A program made the translations under genes and the position numbers. A stretch of 64,000 nt of DNA, taken from positions 1,860,001 through 1,924,000 of the forward strand of contig JAMXDE010000006.1 of NCBI GenBank assembly GCA_026770025.1, written 5' to 3'. The notes beneath the pieces are model-generated. The model ran no database searches and had not been told where the DNA came from. It saw nothing but the letters and a program-made list of their open reading frames with translations. Shown piece after piece: positions 1 through 10,344 of the stretch (position 1 is the first letter of the stretch; each line of letters starts with the position of its first letter). The stretch is from Craspedostauros australis. Lineage: Eukaryota > Bacillariophyta > Bacillariophyceae > Mastogloiales > Achnanthaceae.

Positions 1-199
1 AGTCGCATTTTTTCGACACGAAGAAAACTGACAATGGCATCAGCGTCCGGATGGATACAAAATTGGAGATCCATCTTGAGGCGTTTTGGGATGCATCAAC
101 GTGTCCCCAGTGAATCAGGGATCGAGGTGTGCTGCGTGGGGGGAACAGAGATGGATGTGAGAGGGAGATATGATCAGATGAAGCAGCTGGCTTCGGACT

Positions 200-670
200 G
201 TCCTTCATTTTCAAAAATGTTGGATTTCAGGTATGGGCTGCCAACGTGTGTTGAAGGGAGATCTGACGGTGCATGCTTGGCAGGGATGGATACATATGGG
301 GTATATGGAGACAATGAGATGCGCAGGTGGTCGAAACGAGACGGTTCTGGGCATCATCTTGGATGGCAAAGTGATGGCACCATGGTGCCATCCAGAGTTT
401 TGTGGCACGCACAATCACACGTTATCAACAAAAATGCTGTTAAATTTGAAGTTAATTTTAATTCAAGTTCAATATTCCTATACATCGCAAGTTATTTTTT
501 CACATGGTACATTTATTTTTAATTGTGAATGATGTGGTGTTGCGATATAGCATCATAAGCACTTTTTGGGATGGATTGCATTTTTGCTCTAGACTGGACT
601 ACGCAACACGACTAATCCCACGTTGGAGGGCAAAAAACTCTACAACTAGTGCTATCGCTTTGCCGAGTGA
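200..670 (-). repeat. Diverged non-coding tail related to transposon B/C
   Basis: Short blocks here follow the same order as the region just downstream of the copy B transposase (about 6400-6815). A GATATAGCAT block lies near 545, a CTCTAGACT block near 588, and ACAACTAGTGCTATCGC at about 644-660. The rest is only loosely similar. It may be the tail of another, much older family member in the same orientation as B. The open frames across 34-532 show no recognisable domain and I do not call a gene. This assignment is inference from short matches. Confidence 0.3.
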
Positions 671-1515
671 GTGAGGTGGAAGGTAAAACACACAGTAATT
701 GTTCAAAAGCACAGGCGACAAATGACGATATTGGACGATTTTTGGAGCGAGGGTTCGAGTGAGTCATACAATTTTGCGCTCCGTGTTAAATCTCCACGAT
801 AAAATCAATTTTGCGTCCTGACGCAAACTTATTTCGGGGTTGCGTCAGGACGCAAGAAAAGCCGTTTTTGCGTCCTGACGCAAGGGTTTTGTCCTTGTGG
901 ATATGGGTAGGGTACCGCACCGAAAACGCAGAGTGATCAATTCATAGTTATTGGTGAGGATGATTGTTTGTTATTGAGTTATTCGTATGAGTAGGTGAAG
1001 ACTGTTGAGCTCCAAAGATTGAGATCTTGGAACTGTGAGCATGAGAGGCAACTTGCAGGTCTCATGCGATTGCAGATGGAATATAACACAGAGACAACAC
1101 GACAAATGTGCATGCTACTGCGTGGGTTCAGATTTGCAAAGTCAGAAAAACAAACACCGCGATACGCCGTGTTGTAGTGTGCAACTCGTCACGATGTTGC
1201 GAGTAGAACGATCACACGATTGATCATATTCACTCGAGAAGGTTGGGGACGGTTCCGTATTTATTGGACCCAAGACCGAAGTCTGTCCTGATTGGGCAGA
1301 GTGGTTCATCTTGGCAAGAAATTCATTTCCGCGACATGTTGGAACTGGGATTGACGGGAAAACGGTTCTTGCGACGCGAAATGCGAAACAAAATTGACAC
1401 AACGGAATTTTGACCAGAATTTCCGTTTGGAACGGAAAAGGTAAGAAAAGTGAAGATTTCTGATTGGTCGACGGGTGTCGCTATTGTTAGGAATATAGCG
1501 TTGCGCTAATAATCG
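671..1515. other. Intergenic stretch without a recognisable gene
   Basis: Apart from the palindrome triplet at 811-883, I see no coding signal, inverted terminal repeat or tandem array. Short open frames of 60-86 codons occur on both strands but none has a recognisable domain. Confidence 0.5.
811..883. repeat. Three phased 16-bp near-palindromes
   Basis: TTGCGTCCTGACGCAA occurs at 811-826 and 868-883, and its reverse complement TTGCGTCAGGACGCAA at 840-855. Each copy is palindromic except for the two central bases. Starts are 29 and 28 bp apart, so the middle site is inverted and all three lie at nearly constant helical spacing. The pattern is directly visible. A role as clustered protein binding sites, or as a remnant of a terminal or subterminal transposon repeat, is inference. 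Confidence 0.8.
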
Positions 1516-1645
1516 GTGTGTTGTGTCGCGAAGCCGTCACGTTGTGTTGTGGCACGGTCCGCGTGTGTTGCGGCGCGATTGGTGTGTGCTGCACAGCCAT
1601 CACATTGTGCCGCGGAGCAAGGGCCACGTGCTGCGAGACGCACTC
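1516..1645. repeat. Degenerate 21-bp tandem repeat
   Basis: A GC-rich stretch is built from imperfect units of about 21 bp around a GTGTTGTGNCRCG core. On the minus strand it reads as a seven-residue pattern with QH or RH every seventh position. The units are diverged, so this is an old minisatellite. The open frames over it come from the repeat and are not called as genes. Confidence 0.5.
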
Positions 1646-1854
1646 ACATCTTGTGTTGTGAGTGGTTTCGCATGACGTCGAGTCCGTCCTGTGACGTAGA
1701 AGACGGATCAGGGAGGAACAACACGAAATAGCTCTAAATGTACAATCACCGTTGCTCCCAAAAGCAAGCAAACCAGTGGCAACAAGGGGCCAGAAGGGGC
1801 CAAAAACTCTACAACTAGCGTTATCGTTTGGGGTATTTTACATTCTCTGCAGCT

Positions 1855-4096
1855 AGTATGCAACCGTTGTGCAGGGACGATGCGTTTTGTGGATGACCGA
1901 TATGTCCCTTTTGTGATAACACTTATGGAGGATCACCTTGCGGAACATGTGACAGAATTAGAGTCCATTCTTAATGCTGCACCGGGGTTCAACAACAAAA
2001 TACTGTGGTACATGGCACACAAAGTGCGCAGTAAGGTCAATTCGGACAAATTGAGCAGTACCTCAAAAATATCAACAACAGAGAGGATTGTGCACACGTG
2101 GTGCTGGACCACAAACAGAAAATTCTTCCAACCGGCCAAGGCAGGGCTCAACAAGAATACTGGGGCAAGGAGGGCATGTCTCTGTTGGGTGCGATGGTGA
2201 TCACATGTCACAATCACACATTCACTTATCGCTTCATCAATATCATTGTGAAGGGGAGGCCAACTCAAGACACCCTACAAGTTGGCAGGCTTATCAAAAT
2301 TGTGCAACAACAGGTGAGAAAAATTCTTCCATCAGTCACCGAAATTGTCATCTAATCCGATAACGCGTCTTGTTTCGCGAGCCACAAGCACATCCCACTG
2401 ATCACATCAGTGCTCAACAAGAACCTTGGAACGCGAAATGTCCCCAAGGTTTCTGCCTGGATCTACACCGAAGCCCAAACTGGAAAAGGCCGCCTCGACA
2501 CACGCTTTGCGTACATCACTATTGTACTGCGAGCGTACGTGCTGGAGGACAACGACATCAAAATAGAACACCAACTTTTTGATGCTTTAGAAGCTTGCAA
2601 CATCGCGGGAACGACCACGGCTTTGGTGGATGCAGAATGCCTTGAGGGGCGTGTCCTGAGTTTCCCTGGCATGCCAAAGAAGCGTTTCTGCACGAAAGGG
2701 CAAAAGGCACGCCAAACGCATGAGATCAAGCTTGGAGACGACGAGGCGAATTTGGTGGCGGCATCCGGTGTGACAGACAACGTTCTTGTCCCGTGTGCCG
2801 AATGGGAGGTGATAATCAGCAATTGCATACAGGTCAATGAACCAAACACTGCACTTACGACGCCGCCAGGGTGATCAAGTCCTATAGGTGAAGTTGGTTG
2901 TGTTTGGTTGTTGTGTTGCTAAGTTAGTGTTGTACTCAATTGATGATTGGGTTTGGATTATGAGATGATGATCTCCTATTTCTAATGATGGTGCCTATTG
3001 CACGGTTTCTAACGTGCTGCTCGATTACCTCATGTTGTATCTCGCAGTCTTTCCTAAAACATTGCCCAAGATGGCATGTTGATTTACACGATACTCCATG
3101 TTATTCTTGCCTTTGGGTCTTTCTCCATCTCTCCTGGTCTTGTCTAATCTTGATCTCTGTTTGATCATATATGGGTTGATCCGTCTACGTCGGCGGGGTG
3201 CATGCATCACCTCTGACGATGTTGTTCTGGATCCTAAATGTTGTTGCCACGTGCTCAATGATGCACTTGGCTTTGCTAGACAAGTCAGCATACCATGACT
3301 AAGATATAATCTCGATTCCGAGGATCACAATGACCGATCCTCTGACGTCATACGATGATGTCAGTGCCTACGTCAGGTTCGATGACTGTAGTGACTGAAT
3401 ATCAATCGTGTATCAAGACTCACTCGACTATACTCTCAAATCGAGTCGAATCAAAAATAGTGAATCACATTTCAGTCATGGCAGATGGGTACCTAATTTC
3501 GATCTAGATGTTGATAGGAGGAATGGAAAATTAACCAGCTGGGTGTCTGCACCATTGCAACGCACACGTCAAAAAAGGAACCGTTCGCCGCGGAATCGCC
3601 GAAGAAGAAGAAGACACGAAACCGCGGATCTACCGCGGTGGAGAGCAAGGCACTCGTCTTTCGTGACGCACTGATCATGGGGCAAGGAGAGCTACCACAC
3701 AACCACACCGCAGAATTGAAAGACCAGACCGCGGAAGCAGAAGTCCCTCGACTCGCGGTGAAGGGCTGGGCAGTGAAAACAACGTGCAGCAACGCAGAGT
3801 TACCACGGTACGTACTCCAGAAATTGGATGAAATGAGCACGGCAGCCAAAGGGGACCCGAAAAATTGGCCAACAGAACACGAAGCGCACCGCTGATTGAT
3901 GGAGCTGGAGGGAACAGAAACTGACTGGTACATCCAATTGCACGCCAGTCCAATGCGTGTTAAATCGTACTTGGCCGCAGCATACAACAACGCACAGCGC
4001 GCAGCAAAGAAAACAACCGCGGCACCAAGTACGACCGACAACAACGCAAAAATGGCATCAATTTCGTCACCATTACCACCCTCACCGTCACCACCT

Positions 4097-4128
<32 letters not shown>

Positions 4129-4357
4129 CGCGTCTGTCATGGAACCATCAGGTACAAAGCCAGCAGAGCAGCAGCATAGCGAAGAAGAGGAAGAGATGGA
4201 GGAAGAGAACAGAGAGAACAGAATGTGGTGCAAGGCCAACACCACCAGGAGGCACGCGGAGAACGAAGAGATGGTCCCGGAAGAAGTGAGGGATGCGATT
4301 CGCACGAGGATGAGACGGAGACTGATGGCGAAAATGGATGAACAAAGTAAGGACTAA
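1855..4357 (+). pseudogene. Copy A: decayed DDE-type transposase, C-terminal half
   Basis: This is a degraded relative of the copy B transposase, matching from its CxxCxxC cluster to its C terminus. Visible in order are the cysteine cluster (about 1859-1880), the first Asp in VLDHKQKILPTG (about 2100), the second Asp in SDNASCF (about 2358) and the Glu in IYTEAQTGKG (about 2470). The C-terminal Lys/Glu-rich tail ends at 4357. The frame is broken in several places: a stop replaces the residue before the second-Asp motif near 2355, there are frame changes between about 2090 and 2410, and a stop lies near 3894. A 707-bp insertion lies at 2810-3516. The N-terminal half is absent. A CAACAG run (about 4095-4127) adds a polar stretch. 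All three acidic positions match copies B and C, so the family assignment is firm. The enzyme is certainly inactive. Confidence 0.85.
2810..3516. mobile_element. 707-bp LTR-like insertion in copy A
   Basis: A non-coding block interrupts the copy A transposase between the codons for EWE and EWK. It is flanked by a perfect 5-bp direct repeat GGAGG (2805-2809 and 3517-3521). Removing the block and one repeat leaves the flanking protein colinear with copy B, which defines both edges. It begins TGATAATCAG and ends GATGTTGATA. A 5-bp target duplication and a coding-free body of this length suit a solo LTR. The ends are not the usual TG...CA, so a non-autonomous DNA element stays possible. Confidence 0.6.
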
Positions 4358-4744
4358 TTAATTCAAAAAGAACGAGTTTTGGGATCATACGGGTCGTACC
4401 GTCTGTCAGTCAACCGTTGCGGTCATCTAGTCTTGTGCAATGACTCCTACACGCCAACGGTGTAGCAGTTACGTACGTGAGCATGTGTCAGCAACAGAAT
4501 CCTGTCAGAGCAGGAGAGAACACACAATTTCGAGGACCACAGCTCGAAACAGCAGCAACACAACAACAACAGCCACTAACGCTAGATAGGATCGTCTTCT
4601 GTGTGTCTTGAGGTCTCTCCTTTGCAGCACCTACCAGCTTGCAAGCATCAGAATTCATTCTAAAATGTGGACAAATTTGCCAAAACCAAGAACACAAACA
4701 CGTTGTTTGGGATCGAACTTGTCGGATGTCCATCGCCCAGTTTA
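4358..4744 (+). other. 3' region of copy A, non-coding
   Basis: Between the copy A stop and its terminal repeat lie about 390 bp without a recognisable gene, including a CAGCAACAC-type run near 4545-4575. The matching interval in copies B and C is much longer, about 1.7 kb, so copy A either lost it or belongs to a shorter subfamily. Confidence 0.5.
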
Positions 4745-4923
4745 GGAGTAGTCCAAAAATGCGCACATTGACGGGTCCATAAAACGTAAACAATGGACTT
4801 TGAGATTCTGTTCAATTTTTCTGTTGCTATGGAGACTATAAGGAGTAGGCTTGTATGCTTAGTTTGGTTGTAATCGAAGAAAAAGTGCCACTCTACTTTA
4901 CCAATGGTAGGTCGACTCACTGA
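4745..4923 (+). repeat. Right terminal repeat of copy A
   Basis: The reverse complement of this segment starts with the tip CAGTGAGTCGACC and runs on to a TTTTATGGACCCGTCAATGTG block. Both are shared with the left end of copy B (4979-5150) and of copy C. This places the 3' end of copy A here, tail to tail with copy B and about 55 bp from it. Divergence between the two blocks is high, consistent with copy A being older. Confidence 0.7.
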
Positions 4924-4978
4924 CCCGGTCTTAATTCAAACGGTTGGTGGACTCGCTGGGGAGGCTTCTATGACCCCA

Positions 4979-5125
4979 CTTAGTGAGTCGACCTGCACTT
5001 TGTTACGGGACTCCAGAACTTTTGTCTCAGATATCCAAACAACGTACATATTCGTATTCTCCTACCTCTCTTTATAAATAATTAACCATTACATTTTTGA
5101 GATAGATCCTATTTTAAGTTTTATG
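4979..5125 (+). repeat. Left 147-bp terminal inverted repeat of copy B
   Basis: It is the reverse complement of 10869-11015 with scattered mismatches. Conserved blocks include the tip CTTAGTGAGTCGACCTGC, GTTACGGGACTC and TTGAGATAGATCCTATTTTA at the inner edge. Copy C carries the same sequence at about 56149-56295. Confidence 0.85.
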
Positions 5126-6822
5126 GACCCGTCAATGTGCGCATTTTTAGACTGCTTTAGGGACTCGGCCGTCTTCTACCGACTACATCGATCCAATTTA
5201 ACCCTTTGCTGTTCTTCGTTTGAGCAAGGTTGTTCCGATTTTGAATTGTTTCGTCTCTTTTTCAGGTGTTCGGATGAGACCATCCAACAGTCCATCCACG
5301 ATAGCACTAGTTGTAGAATATTGGGGGAAGCGGCGCATGCGTGTTTACGTTAATTACACAATGTGCTTGTCCAATCCGTCATCGACGTCACGAAATTGGA
5401 TACTTCGTCATCAAGCACCAATGATATCACGATGCGCAACATCATCAGGTCTGCTTCGTCGTGGCGAAGTGGTTGAGTGGGGTTGGTACTCCTCGAGTGT
5501 TTTGTGTTGTGTGTTTTGTTGGACCGTTGGTACCATTGGAGGTAAATCTCCACTTCCCCCAACATGTGAGGCTGGTTGAGAGTGGCAAACTCGACACACC
5601 GACATGGAAGTGGAGCAACACCAAAAAAATACCACAATGGCCGTCGAACGGTATGCTTGGCGCCGCAACAACCAGCCGGCCAATTCAAGATCCAAGCACA
5701 TCGCCGTCACCTCCACGCAACGTTTGGTGGGTGGACGAACGGAGGCGGGAAGAGGGGTTGATTTGGGGCCGTCGTAGGCCCCAGAAATACGATCACAATT
5801 TGGCCCCAAATCGGCTGGTTGGTTTTGGCCGATGTGTGGCACACACAGGCCATATCAGCGCCTACAGATGGGCAAGATGCCTCAAGGAGGCCAAGATGAA
5901 GGCACCCTCGAAGTTTGAGGGTCGCGGAGCACCGGGAAGGTGTCCGCGCAGAGGCAGAGGTGGTTTTCAAGAGTTTTGGTTGGGGCTCGCCTGGCACCAG
6001 TCGCGTGGCTTTGGCTGTGAGGGGCGATGGGAAGACACCCCTCAATCACCAAGCCACCCATACAAGATGCGTGCGGCATCCATTGAAGATGCACGTCGTG
6101 AAGTATGCTCTGCTCAAGTTGTCTGGAAGAGACTGCAGCTGACCATATCTGCAGAATGGTCGTTGTTGGTGGGAGCAACAAATGCACCACCACATCATCT
6201 TGTGGAGGTGCATCACGTCGGCCATGCACTCCCAGCCCATTCTGGATGCAGCCGCGTGTCGCCATGGAGTGTGGGAATGCACAAGGAGCGCTTGGAGGGG
6301 GTTAAAGGATCGTATGGACGAGATACGGATCCATATCTGAACTGCATCCACATTGAAACTGATTTTTCGAAAACGATCTGTTTCGGTGTGTGGATGCATT
6401 GCTGCATGCAGAGCCGATATCTGTGTCCATGCTTCATGGAGCGGATAGCTGGGAGGTATGCAGAGCGAATGGTATGCACAGTTTGCTGAAATACAAGGAT
6501 GATGATGATGATCATGTGTGCTCATTGGAGGGCAACATTGTGGCATCAACAATTTTTTCCGAATCCACCACACAAAACACCGCAAACCAACATGACTTCC
6601 AAAATATTTTCTATACTCATTTAACTTCAACATTCTGATAAACCGATAGTCATGTGTACGAATGCAATGCTTAGTTTTCATTTTAAGCAGTTTGTTGTTG
6701 AGATATAGCATGATAAGCCGATATTTGGATGTGTTTTTGGGTGGGCTCTAGACTCGTTTTAGTAGCCTGGACGGGCACCCACAAAACTGCACAACTAGTG
6801 CTATCGCGGCAATGCACACCCC
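5126..6822. other. Conserved non-coding 3' region of copy B
   Basis: This 1.7-kb stretch is shared with copy C (about 56296-57993) but shows no sign of coding selection. In 6121-6250 I counted about 14 differences from copy C, spread over all codon positions of the longest open frames. The 342-codon plus-strand frame (5461-6489) is interrupted by a stop in copy C. The segment ends with GATATAGCAT near 6697 and ACAACTAGTGCTATCGC about 10 bp past the transposase stop. Part of it may be transposase 3' UTR. A spliced second gene on the minus strand cannot be excluded. Confidence 0.55.
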
Positions 6823-9800
6823 TCACAAAATTTTCGTGCCATCATCATCCAACACAGCCTCACTTTCTGCATTCGCCTTCACTGTGTGAGCATCACACCA
6901 CCTCTGATTCTCCAATTCCTCTTCCTCTCTCTGCAACTCCTCTTCGATTCGTTCCTCCTCTGTTCCATCTGGCACATTATGGATGGCCACGATTGCAGAT
7001 GCTGTTACTGTTGCTTTGCTTGTTGTGTTGGTGGTGGTGGTCGGTGTTGTGGTGGTTTCTGTCTTGATGAGGGCAGCCTCCTTCTTTTCTTTGCGTTGTT
7101 TGGCACTGTACACCGCAAACAGCGACGATTTGACACGCATGGGATTTGCGTGCAGTTGCACGTACCAGTCAGTTTTGGTTCTTGCGTTGTTCATCAGTTT
7201 CTCGTGTGCTTCGTGCTCCGATGGCCTGTTTTTTGGGTCCTTCGCGGACGCTTCACAGATGTCCTTCAACTTGTCCGCGATGTAGTCTGGTAGTTTGGCG
7301 TTGGTCCGTGTTGTTTTGCTTGCCCAACCTGGCACTGCGAGTGGTGGGTGTTCGGTTTCCGCGGTCTGGTCTTGTAGTGCTGTGGTGTGATCGGATGGTA
7401 GATGTTGTTGTCCGTCTTGGAGGGCGTTGCCAATCGCGAACGCCTTGCTCTCTGTTGCTGTGCGCCCCATTTTGCGCGTCTTGTCCGTTTTCCTGGACGA
7501 TTCGGACGTGTGCGAATCGGCAGGGACGACACCCAACTTGTTGATGCTCCAGCCTTCCCATTCGGTGCTCTTGACCACGACTTCTTCCGTGATACCAGAT
7601 GCAGCCACCAACCGCGCCTGGTCATCATCATACTTCACCTCATGAGTTTGACGTACCTGTTGCCCATTCGCGCGGAATCGTCTTTTTGGTGCGCCAGGAA
7701 GCGTGGTGATGTTGCCTTGGAGGGACGACGCGTTGGCAAGTACCGTGGTCGTCCCTGCGATGCTGCCGGCTTGGAGCGCGAGGAAGACTTGGAAAGGGGT
7801 CTTGATGTCCTTGCCACTTTGCACGTATTTTCGCAGTACACGGGTGATGTACGCGAAGTGGGTGTCCAGCATGCTCTTACCGGTTTGGGCCTCCGTGTAG
7901 ATCCACAGGATGATTTTGGCCGCGTTTCGTGTCGCAAGGTTCTTGTTGAGTTTGGACGTGATGAGCGCGATGTGTTCGTGACTGGCGAAGCAACACGCGT
8001 TATCGCTCTGTAGGATGATTTCAGTCACGGATGGATGAATGTCTTTGACCTTTTTTTGCACGATCTCCAGCAGTCCACCAACTTGAAGTGTGTCTTGTGT
8101 TGGTCTTCCATCGACCACAATGTCAATGAACCGATAAGTAAAAATGTCGTTGCGACACGTGATGACCATTGCCCCAAGCAGTGACATTCCCTTTTTTCCC
8201 CAATATTCTTGTTGGGCTTCGCCTTGGCCTGTTGGTAGAATTTTTTGCTTATGGTCGAGTACCACATAGGCTCTTTCAGGCTTATCATTGAGCTCGGATT
8301 GATAAAAAGCGATTTGTCGGAATTGCACTTTGGCACGCACTTTGTGAGCCATGTAGTTAACAATTTCATTGGCGAATCCCGGTGCCGCCGCGAGCATTGA
8401 TTGCAATTCGTCCTTGTGTTCTGCGAGCTCGTTGTCCTTAAGCATTGTGACAAAAGGAACGAAACGATCATTCACAAATCGCATTGCTGATCCACAACGG
8501 TTGCATACTTTACAGGGTTGGTCATTTGTAGTGGTGGGAGAATTGTCATTTGTGATGTTTGGAGTGTTGTTTGTGACAGAGGTGGTCTTCTTGCGCTTGT
8601 GCTTGTTGGTGCGTGGTTTGCGTTGATTGGTTGATGTGGTTGTTGCCTTCTTCTCCTTTCCTGTGATGAGTGCGAACGCAGCCAAATGCATGGGATCGTC
8701 ACACTGAAGCTGCATGTGGGAGGCGGTGAATTCCCATTTGAGGAACACAACAAGCAGTTCGAGTGCATGCAAGAGGGAATCGGCTGTGCGCACATGTGGC
8801 GCGATGACGTCATCTGGCTCGTCGTTGTGGTTGTCGCTCTCATCATTGGCATCGTTTTGTTCCTCCCCGTCTGTTTCATACTTAGCCTTCAGTAGGTCTA
8901 CTAGGCGCGAAATCGCCTGTTTGAGTTTCTCCGTCGCCATCCAGAAGTAGCTTTCGAAGGAAGAGAGGCCCGTCTTGATCTTACTTTTGCGTGTGAGTAG
9001 GTTAGTGATGAGGGTGAAAGCGGGCATTCCCACTGGGTTGTTGGTCGTGGATGAGTACATGCCGAATAGTTGTTCGATGGTCGTGCTTCCGCGATCGAAC
9101 ATGGGGACATTTTCAAATTTGACACCTCCAAACTGTACCGTGTGACTCAACCCTGCCTTGTACGTAGTGGTGGTCATGAGAAACGACGTCACACCAGACA
9201 GATTGCAAGCACGCACACGATACTGTAGAACCTTGGGCGGAATGATTCCGCCACAGCTGAATATGTCGAAGGCGCGTCGCAACGTTGTTAGTTGACTCCT
9301 AGTGTTAGTGGCGCGTGCGGGTGCGACACGAATACGTTGTTCCTCTGGCATGATTTCCACATGACGAGACAGGATTGCAGTGACGTTGTTGCATGAAGTA
9401 GATGCAGCGAGAACGGCTTTCGCCACGTTAGCAATTGTCTTTTCCCCCCTCACACACAGGGTGTACAGATTTGAACCGAGTGCAGGCGGTGGCAGGTCCA
9501 CGCGAGCGCGGACAAACCCCACCACCTGTTTCATCTGACGAGTTGGCAACTCCTCCTGAGGGAGCAAGACACCCCAGAGTGCAGTAGCCACAGTGACCCA
9601 CACGCGTGTCAAGTTCCACCATGTTGTCCTATCACCGTTGCTGTCAAGAACGAATCCTGTTTTGGGCATGTGGCACAACAGTTCAGGATCTAGGTTAGAT
9701 CCAAGCACTGCCATGACACGAACAATGGCATCGCGCCTCCAGTTTCCCGCCTCTTCCGGATCAAACCCGAACTGACCTCCTCTCCTGTTCCTGCTGGCGC

Positions 9801-10344
9801 GCGTTCGTTCACCCCTGTTGTTGTCGTCGTAGGTGGTGTCGCTGTCGTTGGAGGTGTCTGCGTAGACACCAGCAACAACAGCATTGCAGCGACGAGGGAG
9901 CCTCGCCAGTGGGGCAGGCTCGACAGGTGGTGCAACATCAGCTGCAGCAGGCAGGGGTGGCGCGTTCACGATAACGCTCACTGACGTACAATCGCCGACA
10001 CCTCGTCCCTCCGAACGCACCCTGACATTGGAGTCGTCGAAGATGCCTCCGTTGTTGTCGAGGATGTGAACGTACACATGCAGCTCGCGAGCGTGCGCAT
10101 GCGTACTGTTCGGGACGAGGCTGCCCTCTGCTGCGAGCATCGGCTTCACATCAATCACTTGCGTGATGATGCTCGGCTTCCTCAACGTAGCAGAGGGCTT
10201 GTCAGGCAACAGTTGCTCCGCAGTTGGCAGCAGGAACCCCTTCGAATCGAAGGGAGGAGATACAGGGTAAAGAGAACGTGGTTTCTTACTGGGGGAGGGG
10301 TTGCCATCCTTGGAGAGGGCCTTGGCAGCAGCAGAGGGAAACAT
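6823..10344 (-). CDS. Copy B transposase, putative DDE enzyme (1173 aa)
   Basis: A long intact gene whose product should cut and rejoin the element's ends. I start it at the ATG at 10344, which sits in a CCACCATG context. The open frame continues upstream to 10695, but only through low-complexity codons. The N-terminal 600 residues are not recognised. A CxxCxxC cluster, probably metal binding, lies at Cys611, 614 and 617. An RNase H-like core follows with Asp697 (VLDHKQK), Asp781 (QSDNACC) and Glu818 (YTEAQTGK), spacing D-83-D-36-E. An EYWGKKGMSLLGAM block follows the first Asp. The tail after about residue 1060 is rich in Lys, Glu and Thr with an EEE-rich helix, likely solvent exposed. All three acidic residues recur in copies A and C. 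The catalytic assignment rests on this conservation and spacing and is inference. The gene fills the minus strand of a TIR-bounded element with no partner gene. Confidence 0.75.
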   Translation of the reverse strand: MFPSAAAKALSKDGNPSPSKKPRSLYPVSPPFDSKGFLLPTAEQLLPDKPSATLRKPSIITQVIDVKPMLAAEGSLVPNSTHAHARELHVYVHILDNNGGIFDDSNVRVRSEGRGVGDCTSVSVIVNAPPLPAAADVAPPVEPAPLARLPRRCNAVVAGVYADTSNDSDTTYDDNNRGERTRASRNRRGGQFGFDPEEAGNWRRDAIVRVMAVLGSNLDPELLCHMPKTGFVLDSNGDRTTWWNLTRVWVTVATALWGVLLPQEELPTRQMKQVVGFVRARVDLPPPALGSNLYTLCVRGEKTIANVAKAVLAASTSCNNVTAILSRHVEIMPEEQRIRVAPARATNTRSQLTTLRRAFDIFSCGGIIPPKVLQYRVRACNLSGVTSFLMTTTTYKAGLSHTVQFGGVKFENVPMFDRGSTTIEQLFGMYSSTTNNPVGMPAFTLITNLLTRKSKIKTGLSSFESYFWMATEKLKQAISRLVDLLKAKYETDGEEQNDANDESDNHNDEPDDVIAPHVRTADSLLHALELLVVFLKWEFTASHMQLQCDDPMHLAAFALITGKEKKATTTSTNQRKPRTNKHKRKKTTSVTNNTPNITNDNSPTTTNDQPCKVCNRCGSAMRFVNDRFVPFVTMLKDNELAEHKDELQSMLAAAPGFANEIVNYMAHKVRAKVQFRQIAFYQSELNDKPERAYVVLDHKQKILPTGQGEAQQEYWGKKGMSLLGAMVITCRNDIFTYRFIDIVVDGRPTQDTLQVGGLLEIVQKKVKDIHPSVTEIILQSDNACCFASHEHIALITSKLNKNLATRNAAKIILWIYTEAQTGKSMLDTHFAYITRVLRKYVQSGKDIKTPFQVFLALQAGSIAGTTTVLANASSLQGNITTLPGAPKRRFRANGQQVRQTHEVKYDDDQARLVAASGITEEVVVKSTEWEGWSINKLGVVPADSHTSESSRKTDKTRKMGRTATESKAFAIGNALQDGQQHLPSDHTTALQDQTAETEHPPLAVPGWASKTTRTNAKLPDYIADKLKDICEASAKDPKNRPSEHEAHEKLMNNARTKTDWYVQLHANPMRVKSSLFAVYSAKQRKEKKEAALIKTETTTTPTTTTNTTSKATVTASAIVAIHNVPDGTEEERIEEELQREEEELENQRWCDAHTVKANAESEAVLDDDGTKIL

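Noticed and set aside
3493-4305. 270-codon minus-strand frame opposite copy A
   Set aside because: It is antisense to transposase homology, and its Ala/Val run comes from the CAACAG repeat.
5461-6489. 342-codon plus-strand open frame in copy B
   Set aside because: It is broken by a stop in copy C, its substitutions show no third-position bias, and no domain is recognisable.
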